This document shows positions 48,360 to 59,344 of a DNA stretch of 64,000 nt, in pieces. A program made the position numbers and the translations under genes. The stretch spans positions 3,089,486-3,153,485 of the forward strand of contig NC_092350.1 in NCBI RefSeq assembly GCF_963676685.1, given 5' to 3'. The stretch comes from Mytilus edulis (lineage: Eukaryota > Mollusca > Bivalvia > Mytilida > Mytilidae). Every line of letters begins with the position of its first letter. Position 1 is the stretch's first letter. A model generated the notes under the pieces. It made no database searches. It was not told the DNA's origin and worked only from the letters and a program-made list of their open reading frames with translations.

Positions 48360-48650
48360 AACTGTATGTGCCTGTCCAAAGTCAGGAGCCTGTATTTCAG
48401 TGGGTTGTCGTTTGTTTATGTGTTACATATTTTTTTTTTTCGTTCACTTTTTTAAATGAATAAGGCCGTTAGTTTACGCGTTTGAATTGTTTAACATTGT
48501 CATTTCGGGGCCTTTTATAGCTGACTATGCGAAATGGGCTTTGCTCATTGTTGAAGGCCGTACGGTGACCTATAGTTGTTAATTTCTGTGTCATGTTGGT
48601 CTCTTGTGGAGAGTTGTCTCATTGGCAATCATACCACAACTTTCTTTTTA
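48360..48650 (+). repeat. Family B, near complete copy
   Basis: 'gtgcctgtccaaagtcagg', 'gtgggttgtcgtttgttta', 'ggccgttag', 'cggggccttttatagctga', 'gccgtacggtgacctatag' and 'gcaatcataccacaac'. It is a useful reference copy with the one at 54.0 kb. Confidence 0.7.
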
Positions 48651-48834
48651 TAGTTACATAGTTATTGTGTAATCCCATTCTTAGATTATCACTTCGTAAC
48701 TTCAACAGAATATGCAAGTACAGTTATCAAATACTTCGAATGGTAGGAGATTTATCATTCCACATCTCGTAATAAATCTTCGAATGAAAGGAGATTTAGA
48801 ATTCGACATCCAATAAAAGTCGTCGAATGGTAGG

Positions 48835-48915
48835 ATATTCAAGGAGGAGCGAAATATACCAAAGGGAAAGTCAAACTCACAGATTGAAAACAAACTGACA
48901 ACACCATGGCTAAAA
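48835..48915 (+). repeat. Dispersed repeat with 'accaaagggaaagtcaaact'
   Basis: The same words, diverged, occur at 48,008-48,060 ('taccagagggacatccg') and 32,798-32,840 ('taccagagggacattc'). It is a short repeat family that often precedes other repeats here. Confidence 0.5.
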
Positions 48916-49439
48916 AAGAAACCGACAAACAGACAAATACCAGTACACAAGACACAACATAGAAAACCAAAGACTAAGCAACACGAACCCCATCAAAACT
49001 TCAGGTGATCTCAGGTGCTTCGGAAGGGTAAGCAGATCCTGCCCCACATGTGGTACCCGTCGTGTTGCTTGTGTTATTACAAATCCGATTAATAGTCTAA
49101 TTCGGTAGGTCACATTCGTGAAAAGGGAAGGGGATTGTAGTTAAGACATACGGAACATATCCGATATCATCTGTGAAACGGTTCTTTCATAACGGTCAAA
49201 CAACTCGTGATGGCGTCCGTAAAATTTACCATTTGGAACTCTTGGTTTGATAGCTTCTTGTGAACAGCAACACTATTGATCAAGGAAATCATGATAGAAA
49301 ATACAAGTCCTGAAATATTGTATCAATTGGGAGGTATATATACCCCGTATGCAGGTGCTGATGAAATTATGCTACATAGAAATGGAAAGTTTACAATTTG
49401 GAAGCTGAAACCATCTCTTTTGTCGTAAAGTTTTGTTTT

Positions 49440-49880
49440 AAACCGACCCTCATTTTCAATTTCTAGATGTTAGTCAAGATGTGAGGCAGACTTAACTGTA
49501 TCTGTAGTATCCTTTATCTCTAGTTCTATGGGATAGATTCGTTCAACATAGTCACCAAATTTTGAATTATTTAGTGAGAGAACAAGTTAAGTTAAAGGAT
49601 ATTGTTAACTTCTTATCTTTCTTCCTAAGAAGTTCCTGTATGAAGTCAGCCTCATAATAATAAAGAAACAAGTCGACATGAAGAGGGGCACAATTGGTTC
49701 CCATTGGAATTCTGACAGTGTGCTGAAAAACACGTCCTCCAAACGTAACAAATATGTTGTCAATCAAGAAATCAAGCATCTTGATAATGTCAGTTTCATA
49801 GAATTATTTGTTTGAATCAGAGTGATTCTTTATAAAGTAGGATGTATCCCTCCCAATGACAAGATACTTGTATCTACCTT
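49440..49880 (-). pseudogene. Reverse transcriptase fragment lacking its YxDD box
   Basis: The minus strand reads LDFLIDNIFVTFGGRVF, IPMGTNCAPL, DLFLYYYEADFIQELLRK, TISFNL. Then a roughly 15-base gap replaces the place where FRYIDD is expected, followed by a stop and by IYPIELEIKDTT. The retained words are those of the palm domain of the RT family whose C-terminus lies at 354-897. Loss of the YxDD catalytic aspartates and the following stop show it is inactive. Confidence 0.75.
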
Positions 49881-49984
49881 AGAGGACTTCTAATCTTCAA
49901 CATCCCATTATAAGTCTTCGAATGTTAGAAGATTCATTCTTCGATCATAATTGGTCTCCTTTATTATCTGAACTTAACAACACA

Positions 49985-51255
49985 TTAAGACAAACATAAA
50001 AAGAGAACTGCCAGCATTCAAGTTGCTACCTTCTTATGTGTCCTATCTTTTAGCAATACGTCAAGAAATCGGACACTCCAGCTGTATATGTATATTTTTT
50101 TTATGTGGGTGTTGTGATTAAATGGATTAAAAAGTGCACACTGAATAAACAAAAAAACATATATGTTTGATAAGGTGTCAAATATTGATGCAAAATTTAT
50201 GTAACTCACCTAGCGACATTTTCGTTAGCTGCTGCACTGATTACGACCTGTTTGCTGGCTCCAAATCCCATACGAAAATATTGATATACAAAGAAATATG
50301 ATTGTCGATCAGCTGTCTTTCGATATATTTTCATTCAGAAATGGATTTCGTCACTATTGAAACATGTTTGTTTACTTGATATACATATTTATAAACGTTT
50401 CACATCAAATGATGGGTAGGGTACATGTTCTTCTGACAACAATTCTTAGGTTCGATCTTCACCACGAATAGCTGAAAACATCGTACTTTTTACAAACTAT
50501 CAAAGAATTATTCAAAGTATTTTTCGAACAAGATTAAACTGCTTCTTTGAATTCCAGAGGTTCATAAATCATGCCTCGATTTAGAAGTCCTCTAACCGCA
50601 CCTTGTCTGTTCTGGAAACCTTCCATAATTTACCTCGCAACGCAAGCTTTAATAACAGAAGGGGGTATCACAGAAATATTTACATAAGATTTACATACAA
50701 TATATATCTTGTAGTTTATCGTTTTTTCTCCTTCACGTTTAGTTATGTAAACATATTGACCGATTTGTTGTACGGTTCTAAATCACTTTGATTCAATATT
50801 AAATCGTTCCTTTATTCACTGTCAACACACATTTGTATTTTTCTGCACATTTAGTTGATGATGATGCATCGTTGTCCACGTGTTTTAATTTAATTGTCAA
50901 TTTTAACATTTGTGTAAACTTCTATGTGATTAAGACGTTTCAAAATGTCGACATCTGTTGCGCTTTGAAAGATCGAAAATCAATATTTACCTGAATTTTG
51001 TAGATAAGTTAATCAAAATATCCATTGTATGATTCGGATAACACTAAAGATGTCCCATACATGAATAATACATTTACCTGATCTTACCTAGTGTGTATTG
51101 ATATCGATTAGCACTGTCCAGAACGTGCAACTATATTATTGATGTATTTACGGCCAATGTGTCAAAATATCACATTCCTGTAGGTGCGATAATGTCTAAC
51201 TGGAATAATAGAAAGCAAACTCGGCAATACAGATTTATATTTAGCTTAATATTAA
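49985..51255. other. No gene recognised
   Basis: Only short ORFs without motifs are seen. Sequence from about 50,440 to 50,640 is less AT-rich, but no open exon with splice borders is apparent. Confidence 0.35.
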
Positions 51256-51270
51256 TAAATACATTAACAG

Positions 51271-51364
51271 CACAGGCACTTGTCTCAGAAAAAAATTCCT
51301 ATATACCTTAATATAACACTAAGGTATATAGGAAAACCATTTCTGAGACAATTAAGTGCCTGTG
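51271..51364. mobile_element. 94-bp hairpin MITE with 8-bp target duplication (hAT-like)
   Basis: Ends 'cacaggcacttgtctcagaa' and 'tttctgagacaattaagtgc' plus 'ctgtg' are inverted. The centre, 'cctatatacctta' and 'taaggtatatagg', continues the hairpin. 'attaacag' flanks both sides exactly (51,263-51,270 and 51,365-51,372). The 8-base duplication fits hAT-type transposition. Confidence 0.85.
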
Positions 51365-51649
51365 ATTAACAGCTTTAACTCATAGTTTTCTGCACTTCAA
51401 TGCACTGTACGTAAAGAAACTTTACTTAATAATCTTAATTGGCTTTCTGAAAACTTTGATTTATATACTAGCGAAACTGGTAATTTGCGGAAACTTGGAA
51501 CGTTCCAATAAATAAAATATCAGAATGTTCAAATATGTTCAAGATTTAATTTAAGTCATCATCACAGAATAATATTATTTTTCAGTCTTTGCTTTTTATT
51601 TTAATTTTCCCCTTTCTTCTTTATATTTATAGTTTGTATATTATAAAAC

Positions 51650-51760
51650 AATAATCAACTTTATATGGGTTTTGCTCATTGCTGTAGGCTGAACATATAG
51701 TTGCTTACTTTTTCGTCATTTGGTCACTGGTGGTAGATCGTGGTAAGCTGTCTCAATTTA
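51650..51760 (+). repeat. Family B tail, divergent
   Basis: 'atgggttttgctcattgctg', 'aggctgaacatatagttg', 'tcatttggtcactgg': a shortened, decayed copy. Confidence 0.45.
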
Positions 51761-52120
51761 TTTTATCTACAATGCACGTCATAACATTTTGTTGTTGATA
51801 ATGATAATAAAAAAGGAAAACTAAACACGTTAGATATCAAAGTCTGAAATGAATTTATGAATAAATTTCACTCTATTACAGTGTTATTAAAATTCATATA
51901 TTCCATCACTGTCTGTGCGCTAGAGTTATCCTTCTTGACATAAATAAATGCAGTATCATAGGGTGAAATTTATTTTTATAAATTGTGACTTGGATTGGAC
52001 ACTTTGTCTCATATATCTTCTTATATCCAGTTTGTATAGGTTTTATGTTTCAATAGAGAATATATAGGATGAGAACTGTTGATTCGATATGACTGTACCA
52101 TACTTTGTACTAGACAGATA

Positions 52121-52287
52121 CAGTGGCGGATCCAGCCATTTTAAAAAAGGGGGGGGGGGGGGGGTGGTTCCCAACCCAGAGTAAAGGGGGGGTTCCAACT
52201 ATATGCTCCCATTCAAATGCATTGATCGGCCAAACAAAAAGGGGGGTTCCAACCCCCGGAATACCCCCCCCCCTGGATCCGCCACTG
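52121..52287. mobile_element. MITE with 'cagtggcggatccag' inverted ends and G/C runs
   Basis: Left 'cagtggcggatccagcc' and right 'ctggatccgccactg' are perfect 15-base inverted repeats. Between them lie a G run of about 17, then 'aaagggggggttccaac', 'aaaaaggggggttccaaccc' and a C run. The terminal CAGTGGCGGATCC is typical of a widespread hAT-type MITE. The flanks do not show a clean 8-base duplication. Confidence 0.8.
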
Positions 52288-52344
52288 CGATAACACCTTG
52301 GCCGGATTGAAACGTGCTACTGAGCTAACTATAGTTTAATGCGG

Positions 52345-52362
52345 CAGTGGCGGATCCAGGAG
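52345..52362 (+). repeat. Solo end of the same MITE family
   Basis: 'cagtggcggatccagg' recurs 58 bases beyond the complete element without a partner end. Confidence 0.7.
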
Positions 52363-52439
52363 GAAGTATAGTCATTATAGAGGATGTATCCCCAAATTCG
52401 CTCGGTGTTGTATTCAAGCATTAAGTTAAAGTGTGTTAT

Positions 52440-52575
52440 GCTTCATGAGTTTTGCTAATTGCTGAATGTGATCCGGTGACATATAAGATACAAATTGCCA
52501 ACATCCACGTCAGTTGGTTTCTGGAAAATAGTTTTCTCATTGACAACCATACCATATCTTCTTATTTTGTATAGA
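52440..52575 (+). repeat. Family B tail, divergent
   Basis: 'gagttttgctaattgctgaa', 'gtgatccggtgacatata', 'caaccataccatatcttctt'. Confidence 0.45.
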
Positions 52576-53689
52576 GATATACATTTATTTGAAAGTTTAA
52601 TTAGACTAAATTAAAAAAGAAAAATTAACAGTATGAACTAAAAAATAAAATACAAAAAAAAGGTAAATTCGATCCGACCGGCGAATGTTATGCCGTAGAA
52701 TTGAATGATCAGAGACAGACGGACGTGTTCTTGTTTATGTAAAAATATTGGTCAAATATGGGTAAAAGATAAACCCCGATAATTTAAAACCCATCAGGCG
52801 AAAGTGTTTCTAAATTATTTATGTTGTTCTGTATATAATCTTTCCAGTTTTGAAATGAAACGGTTAGTAATGACAAAGATTTTTATTTAATTTATAATAC
52901 AATTTGATATATTTTCTACAGTATTACTACTAATGAATGATTTTCCCGAACAATTATACCCAGCAACTGGAAAAAAATATTGTGTAAATGTCATTTAAAT
53001 GTTGTGTAAAATGACAGGATAATCCAGTGAAAACTGGTATCATGGCGGAATCATTATCGCTAAATCTTTTCCAAAATAGTTCCCAAGGGTTTCGGCAAAT
53101 TATCAGAAAACTGACAAGATCGTACCATAATGTCACAATTGTAGACAGAAAAACAAACATAAAAAAAATCTGTTCTCGAATAAATCTCAAAATATCACTA
53201 AAATGTCGAAAAAAGATCATTTACATCTAATGATATAATATAAAATTGTTTTTATATTTTCTTTTGAATGAAGCGAAAACATGAAAATGTGGTAGCACGA
53301 AATAAATTCATGTACATTGACAACGGAAACAATGAACGATATATACATATGAGAGCCTCAATGAAAATTAGACTAGTTCTTATTGAGTTACCCTCTTTAG
53401 ATAAATAATTTATTACAATATTATTATTATTATAACGATACATGAAGTTGTATACTGTGCTTTATAGTTATATACATAAGGCCAGGAATGCCCTGTACCG
53501 TTAGGCGTCAAACGGCCATTTTCGGCTACCGTAAGGGTCGAATTGGATAAAGTTTTATCGTGCTTCGTCGTGATTCGTCACCGGTGAACATGAATTTGAC
53601 AGCTAATGTTTCCTTTTTTACTATATATAAACAAACATTGTAGAAGTATCAAGTCGTGACATGTCTGACCGGCAGATAATAATAAAAAA

Positions 53690-53870
53690 AAATAACAGAA
53701 AAACCGACCTCAAAGAAAAATTCAAATCGGAAAATCCTTTATCAAATGTCAAAATCAAATGTTCAAACACTTCAAACGAATGAATAACAACAGTCATATT
53801 CCTGAATTGGTACAGGCATTTCCTTATGCAAAAATGGTGGATCTAACCTGGTTTTATACTTATAACTTAT
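53690..53870 (+). repeat. Dispersed repeat, family A
   Basis: 'aaattcaaatcggaaaatcc', 'cagtcatattcctgaattgg', 'tacaggcatttccttatgc', then 'ggatctaacctggtttta'. Confidence 0.65.
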
Positions 53871-53934
53871 ATTAAGACTTATTTTCATCTGATTTTTATA
53901 GTTCGTTCTTATGTTATACTATTATACCACTGTC

Positions 53935-54278
53935 CCAGGTTAGGGGGAGGGTTGGGATCCCGCTAGCATGTTTAACCCCGCCACATAATTTATGTGTGTG
54001 CCTGTCCCAAGTCAGGAGCCTGTAATTCAGTGGTTGTCGTTTGTTTATGTGCTACATATTGTTTTTCGTTCATTTTTTTACATAAATAAGGCCGTTAGTT
54101 TTCTCGTTTGAATTGTTTTACATTGTCTTATCGGGGCCTATTATAGCTTACTATGTGGTATGGGCTTTGCTCATTGTTGAAGGCCGTACGGTGACCTAAA
54201 GTTGTTAATGTCTGTGTCATTTTGGTCTTTTGTGGATAGTTGTCTTATTGGCAATCATACCACATCTTCTTTTCTATA
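53935..54278 (+). repeat. Family B, most complete copy
   Basis: Begins 'ccaggttagggggagggttg' and 'ggatcccgctagcatg', continues 'tttaaccccgcc', 'cctgtcccaagtcaggagcc' and the whole tail, ending 'accacatcttcttttc'. Directly after it starts the internal copy of the inverted-repeat element, so this insertion may have removed or hidden that copy's left end. Confidence 0.7.
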
Positions 54279-56074
54279 TTTGTACCTATATCCCCCCTTT
54301 TTTCCTTGAAACGTACCACATACTTCAAAAGTATTCCATATAAAAAAAGAAGATGTGATATGATTGCAAATGAGACAACTCTCCAAATGAGACCAAATAA
54401 GAAATAAATTAACAATTATAGGTCCCCTACCGGCTTCAACAACGAGTAAAATTCATACTGCATAGTCTTCAATTCCCGAAATGAAATCAATCGTCACAAA
54501 ACATGTTTTAATATTTCTACATATTTCACTCATGGCCACAGGTCTGCACATGAAAGGTTCTGCTAAAAGCAAACTCGTTATTTTAAGTTTTTCTTTACAA
54601 GTACAGACAAGGTATTGTAGGAAGTCCGAAGACATTTGTTCCTAAAAATAATACCAGCTTCAAACCATCCCTATCAATTCATCCAAGATTTAACAGAGAT
54701 CTAGAAGGGGGTTTAGGAAGGTGTGATGACATCCATATGCTTGTCTGCAAAGATGCTGGGGAAACATTATACCAGACGTACACATTATCTTGAATTCAAT
54801 TTCATGGTTGGCAACACATTAGATAGCGTCACACTTTACGTTAAGAACTTCGGAATTAAAGAAGCATAAAATCCATTGGCATTCAATGTTTACAAGGTGT
54901 TTTGAACCAAACTCATGGTACATTTGTAAAGCCAATCCTAAATGAAAAGGAGTAAAAAATAAATTGCCACACAAACGATTGGCTCAACAATTGCTATAGC
55001 CTTTACGCAATTTCTCTGGTGCTATTTCCTGAGAATAGTCTTGGCTGAATGCAGTTTCATCGAGTAACCATAACATGAATTGCAATAAATACAAAGGCAT
55101 TGACTGAATTGAAGAAGGAAGAGACAATTCATCCGAAGTTGGGTATTCTTCTGTAGAGTCTCGATGTCTTTTCTAAGTATACTTGCAGCGGAATGAAATA
55201 TCTGTCCGTTATTTGTGTCCATTACAGTTGACATTGATATTTTGAGGTCAGTTTTTAATTGACTAACAGCTTATATGGCATCTCAAATAGTTATTTTGCT
55301 ACTAAATAATATGTTATATTTACCTTGAACTAGTTGAAGTTGTTTGACAACTGAATTTCTAAAGAAATCAATGAGTTTAGACTGCATTTTACAAGTAGAA
55401 TACTTTAATTTAGAATCAACCGGAAGAAAAGATCTATATTTATCAAGTAACGGTGTCACGAGGAATGACCATTAAATCGTTGTCAATAACCAAAATAACA
55501 CCAGTAAAAGCAGTCTCGTGTTCTGAGATATCTGTTTCTACGGGTTTGGATTTTTTTTGGTTTTGTTTTGGTTTTTAGCAAACAATTTGTAATGCAACCA
55601 AGATGACAGAGTGCTTGAAGTTTAAAAGATGGACGGAAAACTATTTCAACTTCAACTTTATCTGACACGGATAATACATTCTTAATACGCTCATCTGATT
55701 CAAACTTGAGTAGTTTTTGATCTTTCTAAAATGCTTTGTTGCAATAAAATATACAAGCGCTCCAGTGGAACGACTGCATTCTAGAACGCGTACAAATACC
55801 CGAAACTGAGGGACAACAGTCCGATAATTGTATGTCGTCATTAAATATCAGATTAGAAGCTTCCTCGCTCTAAAAGGGGGAACACATAAAAAATTATGCT
55901 TACTTGTGTTACTTTTGTAGCATGAACCGCGATGATAAACTGCCTGCACGGAGTTCTTCAAATTAACAGCTATTGCATGAAACATCTTGATGTTCACCTC
56001 ATCAAATCGACTTCCCTATACTGGTAAATTGACTAAAATTTCAGTCGAGTTTTTTTTGGGGGGGGGAATATTAA

Positions 56075-56394
56075 AGTCATATGAAACGAGTGAGTGGTGA
56101 AAAATAATGATTATCCAATTCTTGAACCAATGCCTGTATATATCATAAACTTATTTTTTAACTCGGATTTTTACGAGAAGGGTTACGCTCAGGTCACTAT
56201 GCATACGGAAAATATGTCGGCGAATTGCTGAAGGAAGCAATTAAAAATAAGTAAACTTCTTCTAAATGTGAACAAATTAAAGAATTTTCCTCAGAAAAAA
56301 GTGTAAGTACATAAGTTGTATAATGAAAACTATCCATTTAGTTATAAAAAAACATATGCATATTTTTTTTTTTAATTTGAGGTTTCTTATGACT
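56075..56394. mobile_element. 320-bp MITE with TTAA target duplication (piggyBac-like)
   Basis: Ends 'agtcatatgaaac' and 'gtttcttatgact' are inverted with one mismatch. TTAA flanks both sides (56,071-56,074 and 56,395-56,398). Copy 1 of the host sequence has a single TTAA at 42,512-42,515 with matching flanks, which is the empty site. TTAA duplication is characteristic of piggyBac-type elements, though other superfamilies also use it. Confidence 0.9.
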
Positions 56395-56412
56395 TTAAGC
56401 ACTGCATAAAAT

Positions 56413-56448
56413 CAGAGACATATATACACATGTGTATATATGTCTCTG
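56413..56448. mobile_element. 36-bp perfect palindrome inserted with 7-bp duplication
   Basis: 'cagagacatatatacaca' followed by its exact reverse complement. 'ataaaat' flanks both sides (56,406-56,412 and 56,449-56,455), while copy 1 has one 'ataaaat' (42,523-42,529) and nothing inserted. Confidence 0.9.
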
Positions 56449-57304
56449 ATAAAATTTAACGACTTTTGTCTTTTCTTTGGGCTTAATGGAGCAAGTTGCA
56501 ACGGACTTGACATATCACGGAATATTTACTGAAACTATCCGTCAATTATTTTTATTTTACAATAAGATTTTTCTGACAAAGTATATTTGATGTTTTATAA
56601 CAAAAAAACATAGAATATAAACATATACAAACAAAGTATGTGCACTTTAATTGAAAATATGTGTAATATAATAGCGAAAAAGTAGTAATTTCATATATCA
56701 GTTGAGAGCAAATTATTGACTAATACACAAAATGTGACGGAAGGCAAGTGATTAAGTTCCGTGTTGTAATTGAAATTTTTTATTCCATTCTTTTTCAATT
56801 GATTTCTTCAGGTTTTTTTCATATTTTGGTTCCGAAATTTTTATCACTTATTGGTTTTATGAAATACAATATGCTTAAAATATAATGGGATAATTTTTAT
56901 TACTACTATGAAGAAGAAACTAAAGTTTCTGTCTGAATTTGCAATTAAAATTACCTCAATTTTAAACAGTCCAAACTTCGCAAATTTTATAGATAAGAAG
57001 AAAATGAAATACTGATTAGAATATTTTAACATATAAAAATAGCTTCAGGAAACACTATTTCAATTAGATGTAAGTAAACATACACAATTTTTCATTTTGA
57101 AAAAGGGGGTTTGAAACTTTCTAATATACTACTAGTCATTAAAACAGCTTTTTAGAAAAATGTGACCGTACGAAATTCTGACGACAGGGCAAAAACTAAA
57201 GAAGACATATTTGTCTTTAAGTTAAGACAATTTTAAGCCGTGTGTTATTTGGGGAGATTAAACTCGCGATCTAGACGACTTTTTACACTTTTGTCACCGT
57301 ACTA

Positions 57305-57925
57305 TCAACAAGGAATACTTCGCTCCTAAAACTTTTATTTCAGCAGTCCGGCAAGACCGAACAACAAACTCCAAACTAAATGTAAAGTACAAACAATAAC
57401 AATATATATAAGCACAATCAATTAAGGGATTAAGCAGATTAACAGAAGACAAATTAGAAATTACAATAGATTAAAAGAGTAATTAGTGCATTTAAGACCT
57501 TTGTCCAAGATTATGACACATAATCCGTGTAAAACACTTATGTCTAAATTTACGACAAAGTCTAGAATAACAAAAAATAAAGGCAAAACCTAAATATACA
57601 TATTAAAACAATTGAAATATTAAAATGTTGTTTAAAAACTAATTTCATTGCACTGTCCAAATTGTCCGATCATACAACTATGCAGCATAACAATTATTAT
57701 AGTTTCTACACAATAAAAAAAGTGTATTTGCCTATTTTTTTCAAAACTATTATCAAATCTTATCGAAACAATGAATATTATTCTGTTGAAAAATCACGCT
57801 GAAGACAAATTAATAAGCATAAAGATAATCTTGAGAAATACATTCTTAAGATTTTATCTCCCATGAAAGTGAAAACGTTATTGGGCGGTTCTCTCTTCCT
57901 TTCAATCAGATATTGATTTGCCGGT
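57305..57925. other. AT-rich stretch downstream of the receptor at 58.0 kb
   Basis: No ORF or repeat recognised. It probably includes the 3' flank of the minus-strand receptor. Confidence 0.4.
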
Positions 57926-57931
57926 TGTTCT

Positions 57932-57937
57932 GTTTAT
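57932..57937 (-). promoter_or_regulatory. Candidate polyadenylation signal of the receptor
   Basis: AATAAA on the minus strand about 90 bases after the stop codon at 58,028. Position is plausible; chance occurrence is possible in AT-rich DNA. Confidence 0.35.
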
Positions 57938-58027
57938 TGAAAATTTCCGTCTCAGACACTCGGTAGTTCAATGTTTCTCGAATCGTACTCAAAATTGTAT
58001 ATCATTAATAATGCAGCTGGCTCTTAA

Positions 58028-59338
58028 TCATTCTAGCTTATGCAATTCAATCTCATTTGAACGATGGTTTGCTGTTTCATCTATCGGGTCCATTTCTATC
58101 TCATCTGTACAATGGTTTTCGGTTCTTATAACTTGATTCATTCCTATATCATCAGTACATGTATTTCCCGTATCATTTATCATACTTTCGATTTGCTTTG
58201 CATAGTAGTTTGCGGTTTTGTTTATCGGCTTCATTTCTCTTTCATGTGTACAGAAGTTACACATTTTCTTGAAGATCAAAACTATTTCATTCCTCATTTT
58301 GGTTGACATAACGATATATATGAGAAAGTTCGACAAACATCCCACAATCGTAAATAGTGTAATGCTGGTCATTAGGATAAGAAAGCTAAATAACCTGTTG
58401 GCTAGATTACCAATGAATATATCATTTGTATGAAGCACGAGTAGCCATGACATTGTTTGATCATAGTTGGTTATCAGGTTTACAGAATACACCTCAGTAT
58501 TCTTGAAATGACCAGCGATATACGTATAACACCACCACATGTACAGAATAATTTTTGGAACTTCTGTGATGAGAAATACCACTAGAACTATGATAACCAT
58601 TACAACTGATCTTCGTTCCTGTCTTCTCTGTTCCGTCATCCGACCCCGAAACTTGTTAGTTAGTAATTTGTACAAGATATACACTGTAGACATCAGCATG
58701 ATAAGACAGCAACATGTGACTAGAACGGTCTGAATCATCAGGTAATATACAGTGGAATACTGCAGTATTCCTTCTCCAACAAAATAAAAATCACATTTAT
58801 CTGGCACATATCCTCGCATAGACCATTTAGACCAAATGCTAAAATGTCGTGGTATGCTTATTGTAATTGGCGATAAGAAGCAAACCACACTACAAATTAC
58901 GGCTTTTTTGTTGGTCAGTTGATTTCTTGTCCATATTGGAAACCTGATGGCTATGACTTTCTGTATTCCTAGACATGTAGTGATCAGGTATGACACGCTG
59001 TGGAACGTAAAGGATGATAATGACAAATGATGAGACATTACACAATACGGATGAGACAAATAACAAACGTAAAAATCAGTATCCATGAACCTATCTTTTC
59101 CACAATGATAATTCGATTGAAAGAGGAGTTCCAGTCCATAGTAGAAAAATGCCGTTAGGAAATCAGCTACAGCTAAACCTTGCATAAGTATTGTGGCAGG
59201 CGAAAACAAAGTTTTACGACAGAGGATAGCAAATACGATAATGTTCATTAACATTGATGTATATGCTATAACAGTACCGACTTTGGATATGTCTAATAAA
59301 TACTTATCTCCGTCAATAAAAAAGAAGGATGCATCCAT
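58028..59338 (-). CDS. Rhodopsin-like (class A) GPCR, single exon, 436 residues
   Basis: Seven hydrophobic segments: TM1 about 18-41, TM2 48-72 with LAVAD (Asp59), TM3 105-128, TM4 146-165, TM5 192-225, TM6 244-268, TM7 318-345. Cys99 (or Cys92) and Cys182 could form the usual disulfide. Motifs are unusual: the DRY position reads GIQKVIAIRFPIW, TM6 has FLITEVPK (a Pro but no CWxP), and TM7 has SNFLIY in place of NPxxY. The word order suggests a peptide-receptor-like group expanded in molluscs, perhaps near the sex-peptide or myosuppressin receptors; this is a guess. The cytoplasmic tail (365-436) has four diverged repeats of about 16 residues ending in EIEM-like words. The start is well placed: an in-frame TAA lies nine bases upstream. 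It is not related to the receptors at 14 and 23 kb beyond class. Confidence 0.88.
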   Translation of the reverse strand: MDASFFFIDGDKYLLDISKVGTVIAYTSMLMNIIVFAILCRKTLFSPATILMQGLAVADFLTAFFYYGLELLFQSNYHCGKDRFMDTDFYVCYLSHPYCVMSHHLSLSSFTFHSVSYLITTCLGIQKVIAIRFPIWTRNQLTNKKAVICSVVCFLSPITISIPRHFSIWSKWSMRGYVPDKCDFYFVGEGILQYSTVYYLMIQTVLVTCCCLIMLMSTVYILYKLLTNKFRGRMTEQRRQERRSVVMVIIVLVVFLITEVPKIILYMWWCYTYIAGHFKNTEVYSVNLITNYDQTMSWLLVLHTNDIFIGNLANRLFSFLILMTSITLFTIVGCLSNFLIYIVMSTKMRNEIVLIFKKMCNFCTHEREMKPINKTANYYAKQIESMINDTGNTCTDDIGMNQVIRTENHCTDEIEMDPIDETANHRSNEIELHKLE

Positions 59339-59344
59339 ATTTTA

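Larger units (their letters stand above)
54790..56540 (-). pseudogene. Decayed gene of the Cys-rich family, copy 2
   Basis: The minus strand shows the same fragments as copy 1: QAVYHR followed by SCYKS-TSKH, RPSFKLQALCHLGCITNCLLK, IFHSAASILRKDIETLQKN and, in another frame, LALQMYHEFGSKHLVN. Some parts are better preserved than in copy 1: the stop after IFHSAASI is absent here, and the HR-x-CYKS context is closer to the family. The N-terminal part is interrupted by the MITE (56,075-56,394) and by the palindrome (56,413-56,448). It is not translatable as it stands. Confidence 0.55.
54279..57304. mobile_element. Second copy of the inverted-repeat element, left end missing
   Basis: Parallels 40,520-43,379 from 'ttgtacctatatcccccc' to the terminal 'gtcaccgtacta'. 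The right terminal repeat is present ('ttgtcaccgtac', one base different from copy 1). The left terminus is not found. It differs from copy 1 by a deletion of about 300 bases near 54,485, the 320-base MITE and the 36-base palindrome. Confidence 0.8.

Noticed and set aside
54279..57304. Assembly duplication of 40.5-43.4 kb
   Set aside because: The copies differ by many substitutions, a deletion and two insertions, so they are true paralogous copies.
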